Positions 51,108 through 62,538 of a stretch of DNA of 64,000 nucleotides are shown here, in pieces. The stretch covers positions 23,628,973-23,692,972 of the forward strand of contig NC_079517.1 in assembly GCF_000801105.2 (NCBI RefSeq). Direction: 5' to 3'. Every line of letters starts with the position of its first letter. Position 1 is the stretch's first letter. The notes below the pieces were generated by a model. It saw only the letters and a list, made by a program, of their open reading frames with translations. It searched no databases and had not been told where the DNA came from. Origin of the DNA: Raphanus sativus (lineage: Eukaryota > Streptophyta > Magnoliopsida > Brassicales > Brassicaceae). The position numbers and the translations under genes are program-made.

Positions 51108-52855
51108 AGTAAGGTCCCCGGATCAAGCTTTATATACTACTACTATTATTATGATATATTTTAAGTACACTGATTTCCTACTCCTATGTATGCGATAACG
51201 TCTCCGGACTAAGCTTATAAAATACATTATTAGTTACGGCTAAAGGGGTTATAGGAACTCCAATGTACTTAAAGGGGCATACTAGCTAGGCAAGGCCCTA
51301 AGGGACCTTAGATCTTAGCAAACCCTATATATACTAGTGAGACTACTCACATGGGTGTACGACATATAAGGAACAGGTCTGAATAACCCTATTACATTGT
51401 TTGCACCTCGGGCCCTGCGTAAAGGCTATAAGTCCAAAAGTTACGTGGGGACCACCGTACTAGTGCTACCCAAACCCTGTGTTAAAGACGCTACCAGCTA
51501 AATACACACATGGGGCATGACGTACACTGTAAAGTACTGTAATCAGATGCTGACGGCTGATAAGCAGGGAGAAAATGTGCGAAAATACCGGTTAGAACCA
51601 AAATTTAATACTTATCCAGACGTGGAAAGTAGTGCGTCTGGTGTGAAGTCGCTCCGCGGGGCAGGCCCACGCCAGACCACAGTAAGTCTGAGCGTGACCT
51701 TTTCTGCAGAAAGGTAGAATGCAGCATTGAGATTCACGAGAGTGGCCTATACCTCCGATTGGCAGAGTGCAGTTTCTCAATAACAGATCGGTAGTGGTTC
51801 CCCCATGGGGAGCAGAATACGATCACACACCTCCCATAACGCATACGGCCTCAGGGTCTATATAACAACCTCCGGGTTCAGTACGGCCTTCGGGTCTATA
51901 AAAGAGCCTCAGGGTTCAATACAGTCTCCGGGTCTGTAAGGAATCTCCGGATTCAAGATCACCTAAGGGTTGATCAAGGACCTTCGGGCCTAACTGATCT
52001 TCGGATCTGATAAGAACCTCAGGGTTCAAGGATCTTTGAATCCAAATACCAACCTTCGGGTTTTCCAAAAACCTCAGGGTTCAAAAGCGTAACCCTCCGG
52101 GTTCGAGGTATCCATCGGGTTCAGTCACGATCCCCGGATCTAAGGATTAAACCCCAACACTCAGAAACCTCAGGGTTCAATGAGCAAACCTTCGAGTTCA
52201 ATAAAACGGCCTTCGGGCCTAGGTAAGGGACCTCAGGGTTCAAGGCCTTAAGAATTTCCGGGTTCTAGGGCTCAAGAACCCCAGGGTTCAAACCAAGCTA
52301 GAACTCTAAGGTTCTAAGCAAGGATCTTTCATTCCAAAACTAAAACTCAGGTTTTTTAATGATGGATTATAAGGTCTAACGCTTCTCTAATTATTTCACG
52401 GTTCAATCAGTTTACTAACACGATCCAGGTCCTAGACAATGATGTCCTTCAAAGGGGTCAACCCTTCCAAGGGTCCGGCCCTTATAAGGCTCTGATCCTC
52501 CCAAGGGTCCATCCCTTCCTACAAATCTGCAAGTCCACTAAGACGTCCTTGCATTCTGAAGATACGAAGTTTGCTCGACAAGGCCTATACCCCTGGGCTG
52601 TCGGTGCAACAACAGGATCTTAATCCCAGATCCTAAAATTCCGCCTAGGAAATTGTACTCTTTCCGAAGTAACCCGTTCTCAAAGGTCCTACGAACCATT
52701 CCGATCAAGAGACGAACAGGACAGAGGAAGCAAAAATAATGAATATTATTCGGCAATAAAACCGTCGAAATTCAAGGGGCCAGAGAAGCAAACGAAAAAC
52801 ATTGTTTTAGCAAGGACAGACCACGCAGGGCCGCTATTACAAGAAAAAGTTCAAA
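51108..52855. other. Element G 3' non-coding region with phrase-like repeats
   Basis: From about 51850 to 52340, short variable units such as CCTCAGGGTTCAA, CTCCGGGTTC and CCTTCGGGCCTAA recur every 20-30 bases without a fixed period. This is the positional equivalent of the minisatellites in C, D and H. No credible coding frame; a short frame at 51517-51717 has no support. Confidence 0.65.
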
Positions 52856-52861
52856 TATTCT

Positions 52862-54692
52862 CTAAGACCTGCCACATCTAGATGAAGGAATAGCGGGCTC
52901 ATCTTCAAAGGAAGGAGGTTCAAATATACCCTTGAATTCTGCCTCAGCCAAAACCACTATTTTATATTGGGAATATTCCTTGTGCAAGTTCAATTTCTGG
53001 GCCTGCCCTTTGAGCCACTCTCTCTCTACTTCCCAACGAGCGACGATCCTCGCACTGTTCACAGCCATAGTCGTCATGTTTTTCGAAGTCTCCGCCTCCG
53101 TTCGAAGTTCAACGATAGTCTCCTCCAACTCTTGCTTCTCTCGGCTCAATTGAAGCGATTCAGCAGAAGCAATTTCTACTGAACCCTCGATGGCCCGAAT
53201 CTTCGCTTGAAGGTACCTCAGCTCCAGTTCCTTCGCGACATGCCTACTATTCTCTTCAGATAACTGACGGGATAGTTCCAAAACCTCGTCTCGATTCATA
53301 GACGAACCCTCCAACACTATTCAATCCTTCAGGTGATGCAAATGAGAGAGAACTTGCGTAGGAAAACAAGTCTCATAAACTGCGGATTCACAATATAAGG
53401 TCATATTTGTACCTCACCTGAAGAAGTTCGCTCTGAACCTGCTGGATAATCCCAGGGGAATCCTTGTCTAGGGGAAGAGCCTGCATCCATGCAAATAAGT
53501 TTGCTTTCAAATCAGACAACACATCAGACAATCCTTCGAACAAAAATCCGGTCAGCGACAGCCGTTGCGAGCGCGTGCTTACGCCTTCCCTAGGTCTGCC
53601 GACTCGAGATGGGGAGGAATCACTGCTCCTCCTTATCATCCTGCGCTTGTTCCCGGAAGTCGTGGCTCCATCGCCCGAAGCATTTCTGCTGGACGAATCC
53701 CTCCTTGCCGATATAGCATCCATGGCCTTCTTAAAAGCTACCATCGGATCTTCTGGACTTCCTTCTGTTTTGTCTTCTTAAGAGGGATATTCCATGATTA
53801 ATTATACGAAAAGGAAATACCTATAAGCTGTGAAGAGATAACTTACCCCATAGTTTGCTACGGTGCAACACCTCCGGACTGAGAAGATGGGTTACACGGC
53901 GTTGCTCAAGGGGGAGCTTCCGTGCCTGAAGAACATTGCATTCACCCTCGACAGGAGCAGAATGAGTTCCCTCTGGAAGAAAAAGGGAATGAAAATCAGA
54001 TAAGTTCTGTTACCGGAACTCATTAAAGGAGCATTTGTTAAAAGCTCCTACCTACGAAGTTCCATCGATAATGAGATCCTGGGAGAGTCATGAAAACGTA
54101 TCTTTCTGGCCATTTCTTCACAAAATCCAATCTCTTACGATCAGTCTTGGGAAGCTCCTCTACTATGGGAAGCCCAGATCTTGGACGAAGATGAAAACAC
54201 CCCTCATGTCCATTAATTGGAGCCAGATGATAAGCAAAGAGTATTTCATTAACTCCAAAAGCTAAGCCCTCCTCATCTCCGAGGTTTTGGATGGCTATAA
54301 GGATGCGCCACCTGGATGATTGAGTTGAGATGGAGAGATATGGAAATAATCGCAGAGACTCACTATCAACGACGGTACGTCACCTCTGAAGCCAGGTTCA
54401 AAGAAAGCTTCATAAATAGCAATCTCCTCGGGCATACCACCGGAAGCACGCTCCGATAATCTGGGAATGCGAAGGACAACGGAAGAAGGAAGCAAATACT
54501 TTTTTTGCCAATCGCACAGCTCATCCTCTCTAACCGTTGGACGGGACCCACTTGCGGGAATCCCGAAGAAACAAACGATAAGGGAGCTGGGGTCAGAGGA
54601 TTTTGCACGTCTTTACCATGGCGTGACGGTGGGCTGCTGGATCTGGACGAAGAGGAGTTTGCTCTCTTCTCCGACTCGCTTAATTCTGCCAT
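52862..54692 (-). pseudogene. Element G antisense ORF (aORF)
   Basis: The likely start is MAELSESEKRANSSSS (54692), serine-rich at first. Exon 1 (about 54052-54692) then has WQKKYLLPSS, EIAIYEAFFEPGFRGDVPSLIVSL and, near its end, FVKKWPERYVF, typical of the plant 'putative gypsy-type transposon' family, with a frame change near 54500. The exon ends at GTAG/GTAGGA, a plausible donor. Later pieces are 53388-53744 (arginine/serine-rich) and 52862-53317, a long coiled coil (LELSRQLSEENSRHVAKEL, ELEETIVELRTEAETSK). Little sequence is shared with the D/H aORF, but order, strand and position are the same. Exon borders after the first are not resolved. Confidence 0.7.
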
Positions 54693-54770
54693 TGAAAAGC
54701 TTCGGGGATTAGCATGCGAAGTAGCAAGATCCGAGGATAAAAGATAAGAAAATGTTACACGAAGACGAGA

Positions 54771-54788
54771 GTATATATATATATAAAG
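54771..54788 (-). promoter_or_regulatory. TATA-like (TA)n run upstream of the G aORF
   Basis: Minus strand TTTATATATATATATA about 80 bases before the ATG at 54692. Position fits a core promoter for the antisense gene; the evidence is composition only. Confidence 0.4.
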
Positions 54789-55175
54789 AAAAGAGAGCCG
54801 TTGGGCATTTTTCTCAGAAAATCCGCCGATCCGAGATCTCGGAATTCCCAAGACTGGGCTCGGAAAATTCAAATTCAAAGAACCCTGCTCCCCAGATATC
54901 TCAGAGTAAAGACGCGACCTTCAAAAGGAAAGTAAGATCCAAGAGGAAAGATTGGAGCAATCATGGGAAATCCGAAGAACCTTTTAGTATTCGGGCCGGG
55001 AAACTCAATGCCTCACAGAATCATTTCTTCTGTCACCATCAAGGTCCCGGCCTGATTCATTGCAAGGAGACAAGGTGCCCATGGAATACTCCGTCCTAAG
55101 AGAAAACTACCAAGATTCAAGAAGCACAAGTTATCCCTTGATTTCCATGAGCAAATCAAGGAATAAGGGGCAAAC
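54789..55175. other. Element G end region and polypurine tract
   Basis: No coding frame supported. AAGGAATAAGGGGCAAAC directly before 55176 is the polypurine tract. Confidence 0.6.
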
Positions 55176-55738
55176 TGTTGGGGAAAAATATCCAGGCATA
55201 AGTTTTCTCCAGCTTTCGGATAGGTCCTCGACTTCCGGACCCTTGCTCAAGGAGAAACCAGGGACCGACCTCTGCCTTAGGTCCGACCCCCTTGATCGGA
55301 TCGACCCTTGAAGCAAAATAGAAGTTTTCCGCCTAAGGAGAAACTTCCATTTTTCCGATTATGGAAGAGTTCTATTACTTGAAGCCGACATCTACAACTA
55401 TAAAAGGGGAGCCCAAATCCTAGAATAAGGGATTGACAATTCGAGACTAAGAGAGTAGAGTTTAGGCGACTAGAACTAGGGTTTATACACCAATACGTTG
55501 TAGTCCCAATCAATATACTCAATAACATCTCTTTGCTCTCAATTTATAACTCTGTCATACCAATCTTCTAGTGTTCCGTAGTACTAAAACGATCCTACAC
55601 AAAAACACCCTAACAACGTGACCTCCTACGGTCGCGGCACAAACAAATAATCGGCCACACCCGGCCTAGCACACACAACGAAAGGGATATAATCTCAGTA
55701 CTCTAAGTCATAATATCCAGACAGGGAAATCCCAAACA
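55176..55738 (+). repeat. Element G 3' LTR
   Basis: Starts TGTTGGGGAAAAATATCC after the polypurine tract and probably ends CCCAAACA (55738), which mirrors the start. There is no second copy to confirm the end. TATAAAAGG (55399-55407) is a TATA candidate. Confidence 0.65.
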
Positions 55739-55810
55739 ATTCCGCAGGCTGGTCTACCTCTTGGTCCCCGCCTCCGGCATCTCCACCTGCGCCCATTTCC
55801 ACCGTATCCT
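55739..55810. other. 72-bp remnant between G and I
   Basis: The only bases not assigned to a recognised element: rich in C and CT, with proline-rich codons in several frames. It may be the target in which G was inserted, or more of G's LTR. Confidence 0.4.
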
Positions 55811-57191
55811 TGATACTGCTCAAATTACCCTATAGAGCTTACTCTCTCAAATAAAAGGTTCAGCTGTAGTACTTATGGATCGAATCACGAGGAGCTAGGG
55901 AACCAATTAAATCTAATCAATTAATCAATCCTAGGTGAAGTTGGTTTTAATGATGAAATGTAAATGACCATCCTAAAATGAGCAAGGTAGTTGCTCTAAC
56001 TAACAATATGATGGTTGTTTAAATGATAATGAAGAGTGCTAGACTTAGGACTTTTATTCAGGAATGGAGATTATAATATCTATAAATGCCTAACAAGTTG
56101 CTTGCATGATACTAAAGAACTCAGCCGCTTAACTCTCAGTGATGTCTCACTGGTTAAATAATCTAGATCCCTGGCCTCAACTGTCGTCTGTTGACCAGAA
56201 AAAGAGTCGATCGATATCCTTTCGAGATATCGAGCGATACACCTTTCGCAGCGCTAATCGATTCACCTTTCGCAGCGCTAATCGATTCACCTGTCGGGAT
56301 ATCGATCGACGGCTTCTAGATATGCCTAGGTGTGAGCCGATAATGAACACTAGGTCTCAAGGAGGGCAGTTAGCTCTTCTCCAAGGAGACAACTAGTTCA
56401 AACAGATAATTCAAGATATCAAAGATCCTAGTGATCTATGCTCTAGTTAGCTACTCTAGAACAAGCTTATGGTGCAATCTATTTGATGAATATCACAACT
56501 TAGCAATTATTGTTTGGGGCTAATCCCACAAACCTATTTAAACCCTAGATCTAACAAGTAGACTACTAAGACATAGCTAAGGAATTCATAATATAAGAGA
56601 GATAAAAGAATTGCATAGATAGGAAATAGAAAACAAATGGAGTTCAATCACAAATCTCTCAATGATCTCTCCAATCTCTCAAAACATATAAAAATCTAGC
56701 TTTCTCTCACACTCTCTGCTTTTCTCTTGTACAAAGGGTTGCTTGCCAAAAGCTTGCTTGCCGTCAAAAAAACTTAGCAAGAATATTTAAGCATTTCCAT
56801 TAGGTTAAAAACTCGTAAGGGGCAATCTCGTAATTTGGTGAAGTCTTGGTGAAGTAGTCGGCTAAACCATTTCGTCCTCGATATCGATCGACAACACTAG
56901 ATGTGTGTCGATCGATTATAATCTTCTAGTACGCGGATCTTCTCAGCTACATTGATCGACAACTCTGGATGAGTATCGATCGATTCTCATCACAATGTTG
57001 ACTTCCGACTTTGTCTTGAATGGTCAACTCGGGTGTATTATCTCTTGTACTCCAAAATGCTCCAAAACATCACTTTATCATGAAACGCTCCTGAACCTTA
57101 AAACATACCTAACAGGCTAGAAAACACATTAGTTATATAATAAAATATTAGTATACCATGGTAGAAAATGAGTGAAATCCATGGTATATCA
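55811..57191 (-). repeat. Element I 3' LTR
   Basis: 1381 bp, TGATACTGCTC to GGTATATCA, matching A 7050-8421. It carries a 24-bp tandem duplication (CACCTTTCGCAGCGCTAATC plus GATT, near 56240-56287) not present in A. Confidence 0.9.
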
Positions 57192-57701
57192 ATTCCCCCA
57201 GACTTACTCCTTTGCTTGTCCTCAAGCAAAAACCAGTAGTCTTTGGAAAAGGTTTGAAAACAGTAGGGACTCAAAGATTCAAAATATTGAAGTCATCACT
57301 CTATGGGTTCGCAATTCATATCTAAACATCCTAATCACAGAAGTTCATTAAGCCTTATCCTAGCTTAGCAACCAAATTCATCTAGTCCACAACTTAGCAA
57401 ATCTTATCTGACATTCCCCTCTCCTAACCTCATTTCTTAACATAAAATGAAAGTGTAGGCTTTACCTTGGGAGTATCGATCAAAGGACACATGGATTCAA
57501 CTAAAAAAAGTATCTGAACACACAGGTAGTCTTCTTTGATCCCTTTCTCCCCTCATCTCTCTTCTCTGAATCTCTTATTAGTTTCAATTTCAACAGGTTT
57601 CGATGCCACAAAGGTCATCTAGTCTATCTCATTGACATTTGCATTTGTAACTCATATATTCTGACAAAGTGTAGCGAATACTAGGGTCTCGGGTAATTTA
57701 C
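55811..57701 (-). mobile_element. Element I: A-family copy, 3' end only
   Basis: A minus-oriented LTR (55811-57191) followed by the polypurine tract and 510 bp homologous to 587-1100 of A. It is cut at 57701 by the LTR of J. The rest is expected right of J, outside the window. Confidence 0.85.
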
Positions 57702-59057
57702 TGATATACCATGGATTTTACCCGTTTTTAACCATGGTATACTAGTATTTTATAATATATTTAATCTGTTTTCTAGCCTGTTAGGTATGTTTTCAGGTTC
57801 AGGAGCATTTTGTGAGAAAGTGATGTTTTTGGAGCATTTTGGAGTACAAGAGATGATATACCCGAGTTGACCATTCAAGACTAAGTCGGAAGTCAACATT
57901 GCGATTATAATCGATCGATACTCATCGTTTTGTCGATCGATGTAGCTGAGAAGATCCGCGTACTAGAAGATTATAACCGATCGATACACATTCAGTGTTG
58001 TCGATCGATATCGAAGGCGAAATGGTTTAGCCGACTACTTCACCAAGACTTCACCAAATTACGAGATTGCCCCTGACGAGTTTTTAACCTAATGGAAATG
58101 CTTAAATATTCCTGCTAAGTGTTTTTGACGGCAACCTTCAAAAGAAGCAAGCTTTTGACAACCCTCAAGAGAAAAGCAGAGAGTGTGAGAGAGAGACTAG
58201 AGTTTTATTTGTTTTGAGAGATTGGAGAGATTTCTCATCTCCTTTTGTATTTCTACTTTATTCTATCTATGCAATTCTTTCATCTATCTATTGTTATGAA
58301 TTGCTTAGCTATGTCTGAGTAGTCTACTTGTTAGATCTAGGGTTCAAATAGGTTTGTGGGATTAGCCCCAAACTATAATTGCTAAGTTGTGATACTCATC
58401 AAATGGATTGCACCCTATGCTTGTTTTAGATTAGCTAACTAGAACATAGATCACTAGGATCTTTGATTATCTTGAATTATCCATATGAACTTGCCTGTCT
58501 CCCATTGAGAAGAGCGACAGCTCCTCCTTGAGACCTTGTGTTCATATTCGGCTCGCGCCTAGGCAGATCTAGAAGCCGTCGATCGATATCCCGACAGGTG
58601 AATCGATCGGCGCTGCGAAAGGTGTATCGCTCGATATCTGGAAAGGATATCGATCGACTCTTTTTCTGCGCCAACATTACGACAGTCGAGGCCAGAGATC
58701 TATATTATTTAACCAGTGATACTTCACTCGAGTTAAGCGGCTGAGATCTATAGTATCATGCAAGCAACTTATTAAAGCATTTATAGAGATTATAATCTCC
58801 ATTCCTGAATAGAAACCCTATGTCTAGCACTCTTTATCACATTTAAACAACCCATTATATTGTTAGTTAGAGCAACTACCTTGCTCATTTTAGGAATTGT
58901 TACTTTTATTTCCATCATATAAACCAACCTTGCCTAGGATTGATTAGTAGATTTTATTTAATTGGTTCCCTAGCTCCTCGTGATTCGATCCCTAAGTACT
59001 ACAGCTGTACCTCTTATTTGAGAGAGTAAGCTCTACTGGGTAATTTGAGCACTATCA
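57702..59057 (+). repeat. Element J 5' LTR
   Basis: 1356 bp, TGATATACCATGG to GAGCACTATCA. It is the reverse complement of the A and I LTRs. Five exact TCGATCGA words. Confidence 0.92.
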
Positions 59058-59061
59058 AATT

Positions 59062-59079
59062 TGGCGCCGTTGCCGGGGA
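59062..59079 (+). other. Element J primer binding site
   Basis: TGGCGCCGTTGCCGGGGA, four bases after the LTR; tRNA-Asp type as in Athila. Confidence 0.82.
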
Positions 59080-59170
59080 GCTTTGATCGCCATTAGATTT
59101 AATCTTATTAATCTTAGGTTTTTCTTTTTACCCCCTTTCTAATTAAAATTTTTCTTGTCTTTTCAGGTAC

Positions 59171-60133
59171 ATGCCCAGCAGTACCAGAAGCAACAGGGGA
59201 AATCAACTATTATTCTCAGAAGATCCTGCACACTTGGAACGCTCAATCCGCAAAGACCTACGCTCCGCATCGATCGACAGAACCGCAGTACCGTCGACTG
59301 ATACTCACGTTCGACAGTCGACCGACACTCAGACAGCACCGTCGACCGATACCGTTCGCCGATCCACATCGTTCGATACTTCTAACCGTATATCGATCGA
59401 CACTACTCCGCGAAGCATGGTCGCGATTGTTATTCTCACGCAGGGCGAGAGTGGAAACCTGTATGACCAAGATGGTCATCTGCGTAATGCAACAGGTCAG
59501 AAGCTAGATGCACAGGGAAACATAATCCCTGAGCCTGAAGCTGAGGCTACAGGAGAAGCTCAAACACGATCGTTGGGAGACTATAACCGTCCAGACGAGT
59601 ACTACACCAACAGATCAGCTATTCGACTTCCAGAGATTCAGAAGCCGAACTTTGAGCTCAAGCCTCAGTACTACTCTCTGGTGTTTCAGATACCCTATTT
59701 TGGGCTATCACACGAGCATCCTATGGACCATCTGGAAAGGTTCGAGGATCTTATCGCTGCTATTCGTATGGATGGAGTCTCTGAGGACTACATACTCTGC
59801 AAGCTCTTCAAATACTCACTGATTGGAGAAGCTTCGCACTGGCTCAAGCAGCTACCTACAGGATCACTAACATCCTGGGCCGACATCAAAAATGCCTTCC
59901 TGCGTAATTTCTTTGATGAGGCACGCGCTGAAGAATTAAGGAGCAAAATCGCCACTTTCGCGCAAAAGCCTAGTGAGACTTTTAAAGACGCGTGGATCAG
60001 ATTTAAGTTCTTCCAGCGAGACTGTCCACACCATGGATTCAATGAAGTGCAGCTGCTAAGCACATTCTACAGAGGTATCAGATGGCTCTTGATACTGCTA
60101 GTGAGGGGAACTTCAGCACTAGGAATCCAATAG
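59171..60133 (+). pseudogene. Element J gag, N-terminal and core part
   Basis: Starts MPSSTRSNRGNQLLFSEDP at 59171. Residues 30-80 contain SIDR/STDT words from TCGATCGA and variants. The gag core is complete: HPMDHLERFEDLIAAI, EASHWLKQLPTGSLTSW, ETFKDAWIRFKFFQRDCPHHGF. A 13-nt deletion between short GTATC repeats near 60078 (compared with A) shifts the frame, and the ORF closes at 60133. The protein continues in the overlapping frame that starts at 60082. Confidence 0.82.
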
Positions 60134-62284
60134 AGGCTGTGAGACTTATCGAGAACCTAGCCAACAGCAGCAGCACCAAGAACACTGACTCTGACAAGAA
60201 GAAATCGGTTGCAGCCATCGGGGAAGACCAGATGAATGAAGTCAGAGCCAAGATAGATGCTTTACATGCATTTCTGGGGCAGCCAGTCTGCTCAGCTGAA
60301 CAAGGAGAGGCTAGAGAAGATGATACAGAGGAAGATGTGAACTACATTGGAGGTACTGGATTTCAGAGATATGGAAACCAGAGTGGAAACAGAAACTTTT
60401 TTGGCAGTGGTCAGAAGAGTAACTACAACCAGAGTTCACAGTATCAGAAACCCTTCACCAACACAAGGAATTACAGCAACTCAGCTTACCAAAACCCATC
60501 GCCACCCACCCAGGAGAGTAAGTTTGATGCCATGATTGATAGAGTTCTGGAAGGTCAGCATAAGCTTACAGTAGACTTCAATGGGAAGATTGATTCTGTC
60601 TTCAACAATCTGACCACAATGATAGATACCATTTGCACTCAAGTTAAGAAACTTGAGACACAGATTGTCCAGACTGAAGACTCTATCAGGAGGATTGGAA
60701 CTTCTAAGGAAGTAGGGGAAGGAAATAGGAAACACCACGTGAATGCTATCATAGATGATGATTTTTGGCAAGTGGTGAAACAGGAGAAGCTACAAGAAGG
60801 AGACTTTGAAGTGGAAAGTTCACTAAGTCTCGGTGGATCACAATGGTGTCGATCGACACCAACTAAACCGCATCCATCGACATCAACAATTTCTTTTCCG
60901 GATACGACTGCAGATTGCAACGCGGTTAGGATATTGACACATGCTGAATTCGCGGCTTCTCATCCATACCCACCCACCCACACCTACGAAGATATCGACC
61001 GACAAGACGAGCCACTCATCGATCGACAAAAAGACGAGAAACGTATCGATCGACCATTTTCTCCACCTATCGATCGACAAGCACCTCTCACATATCGAGT
61101 GCAACTACCATCGATAGACAGCAACCGAATCAATGCACTCAGACCCACACCGAAACAACAAGCTAACCCTACAGAGATTACTGGTAACCCTTCAGACACT
61201 ACACCTACATCAGAGGGAACTGAAGGAAGAAGGTTAAGGAGTAGGAAGGAGAAGATTTCTAAGAACCTTAAGAGGGGAGCTAATGAAAAGGAGATTGATG
61301 GTTTCACTAAGAGAGTTATCAGAATCCCACCAGAGAAACCTTTTGAGGAGGTTTACTTCACAAGCAGATTGTGGATGTTCTTTAGAGAAACAAGGGAGAC
61401 TGAAAATGACATTAGAAGAAGGTTTGACAATGTCAGAGAGGATATGAGGAAAATGATTACTTTGCAGAAGAAGAGTGATCCTGGGAAGTTTGCAATACCC
61501 TTTGTGGTACAAGGGATTGAATTTCCTCATGCACTATGTGACACTGGTTCATCAGTCAGCATCTTACCAAAGGTCATGGCAGACCATCTGGGCCTGCAAG
61601 TAGAGCCTTCAACAGAGATCTTTACATTCGTGGATTACACTCAGAAAAACTCTGGAGGTTTCATCAGAGACCTGGAAGTACATATTGGTAATGCTATCGT
61701 CCCTGTGGATTTTCATGTCCTAGACATCAAGCTAAATTGGAACTCTTCCCTCTGACTTGGAAGAGCATTTATGGCTACAGTAGGAGCCATATGTGACATG
61801 AACACCAATAGGATGTGCTTGACTATGATAGATCCAGAGATCCACTACGACCCTGTCAAGCTTGGCAAACCACCAGCCAAATCAGTGGTAAAAGAAGATG
61901 ATACTGGTATCATAGCAGTTTGTCATTGTGAAGTAGAGTACGAGACATAGTACTCGGGATCGATCGACATCATTTTAACATCATCGATCGACACTAGCAA
62001 GTCAGAGGAGATCGACAACAAATATAGATCATCGATCGACAGAGACCCACCAGATGATGAACTCGATCTACCAGATCATTGCTACCCAAATTTCGCCATC
62101 CCACCCAGCCGAAAGGAAGATGATTACTCAGTAAGGAGTTGGGGAGATAGCGGATTTCATGAGAGCTTTGCAGTAGACATAGCCACCTCTTCCCACAGTA
62201 GAGACCACAGTGAAGAACATGATGCAGACTATTGGGAAGAGAGAGCTTGGGAAAATTACTTGGAGAATGACAGATTTGCAAATT
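60082..62284 (+). pseudogene. Element J gag C-terminal part, SID linker and protease
   Basis: Open to a TGA at 61753-61755, then in the same frame to a TAG near 61948 and a natural end DRFAN at 62284. Segments: EDDTEEDVNYIGG (acidic); a Gly/Asn/Gln/Tyr-rich stretch; a helix (FNNLTTMIDTICTQVKKLETQI); a SIDR-rich linker (60840-61130) with IDRQ/IDRP repeats; a basic patch (RRLRSRKEKISKNLKRG); then the retropepsin with ALCDTGSSVSILPKVM and the GRAFMATVGAICD segment. A reads Leu where the TGA stands, so both stops are point mutations. Confidence 0.78.
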
Positions 62285-62538
62285 GATTCCCACAATCGAT
62301 CGACATCAAATGCCCACCATCGATCAATTATCTACTTCATCCAGCAAAACGACATCGTCCATCGATCGACATCGCCAGTATCACATCGATCGATATTAAC
62401 TCGGACGACTTAAAGGACAAAATCGGAATTTCACCGATTAGGGCAAAACATGGGTACAAAAGGTTGACAACTCAAGCCACGAAAATTCAAAACTCTTCAC
62501 CTTCTACCGAGCAGCTTCCAGCATCCAGAAACTCATCA
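62285..62538 (+). other. Gap between protease and ORF3 in J
   Basis: Short non-coding spacer that nevertheless holds three exact TCGATCGA words. A has the same spacer at 3749-4015. Confidence 0.65.

Larger units (their letters stand above)
36902..55738 (+). mobile_element. Element G: third Tat-type family, split by H
   Basis: G occupies 36902-37615 and 49221-55738. Removing H and one GTGGT joins RNase H codons exactly (QIVVV/VVTFFP). Order: RT part, RNase H, second RNase H, integrase, long 3' region, antisense gene, LTR. The 5' LTR, gag, protease and RT start are absent, cut by F. Confidence 0.85.

Noticed and set aside
51517..51717. Small ORF in the G 3' region
   Set aside because: Short, no motif, no counterpart in other elements, and overlapped by an equally long frame on the other strand.
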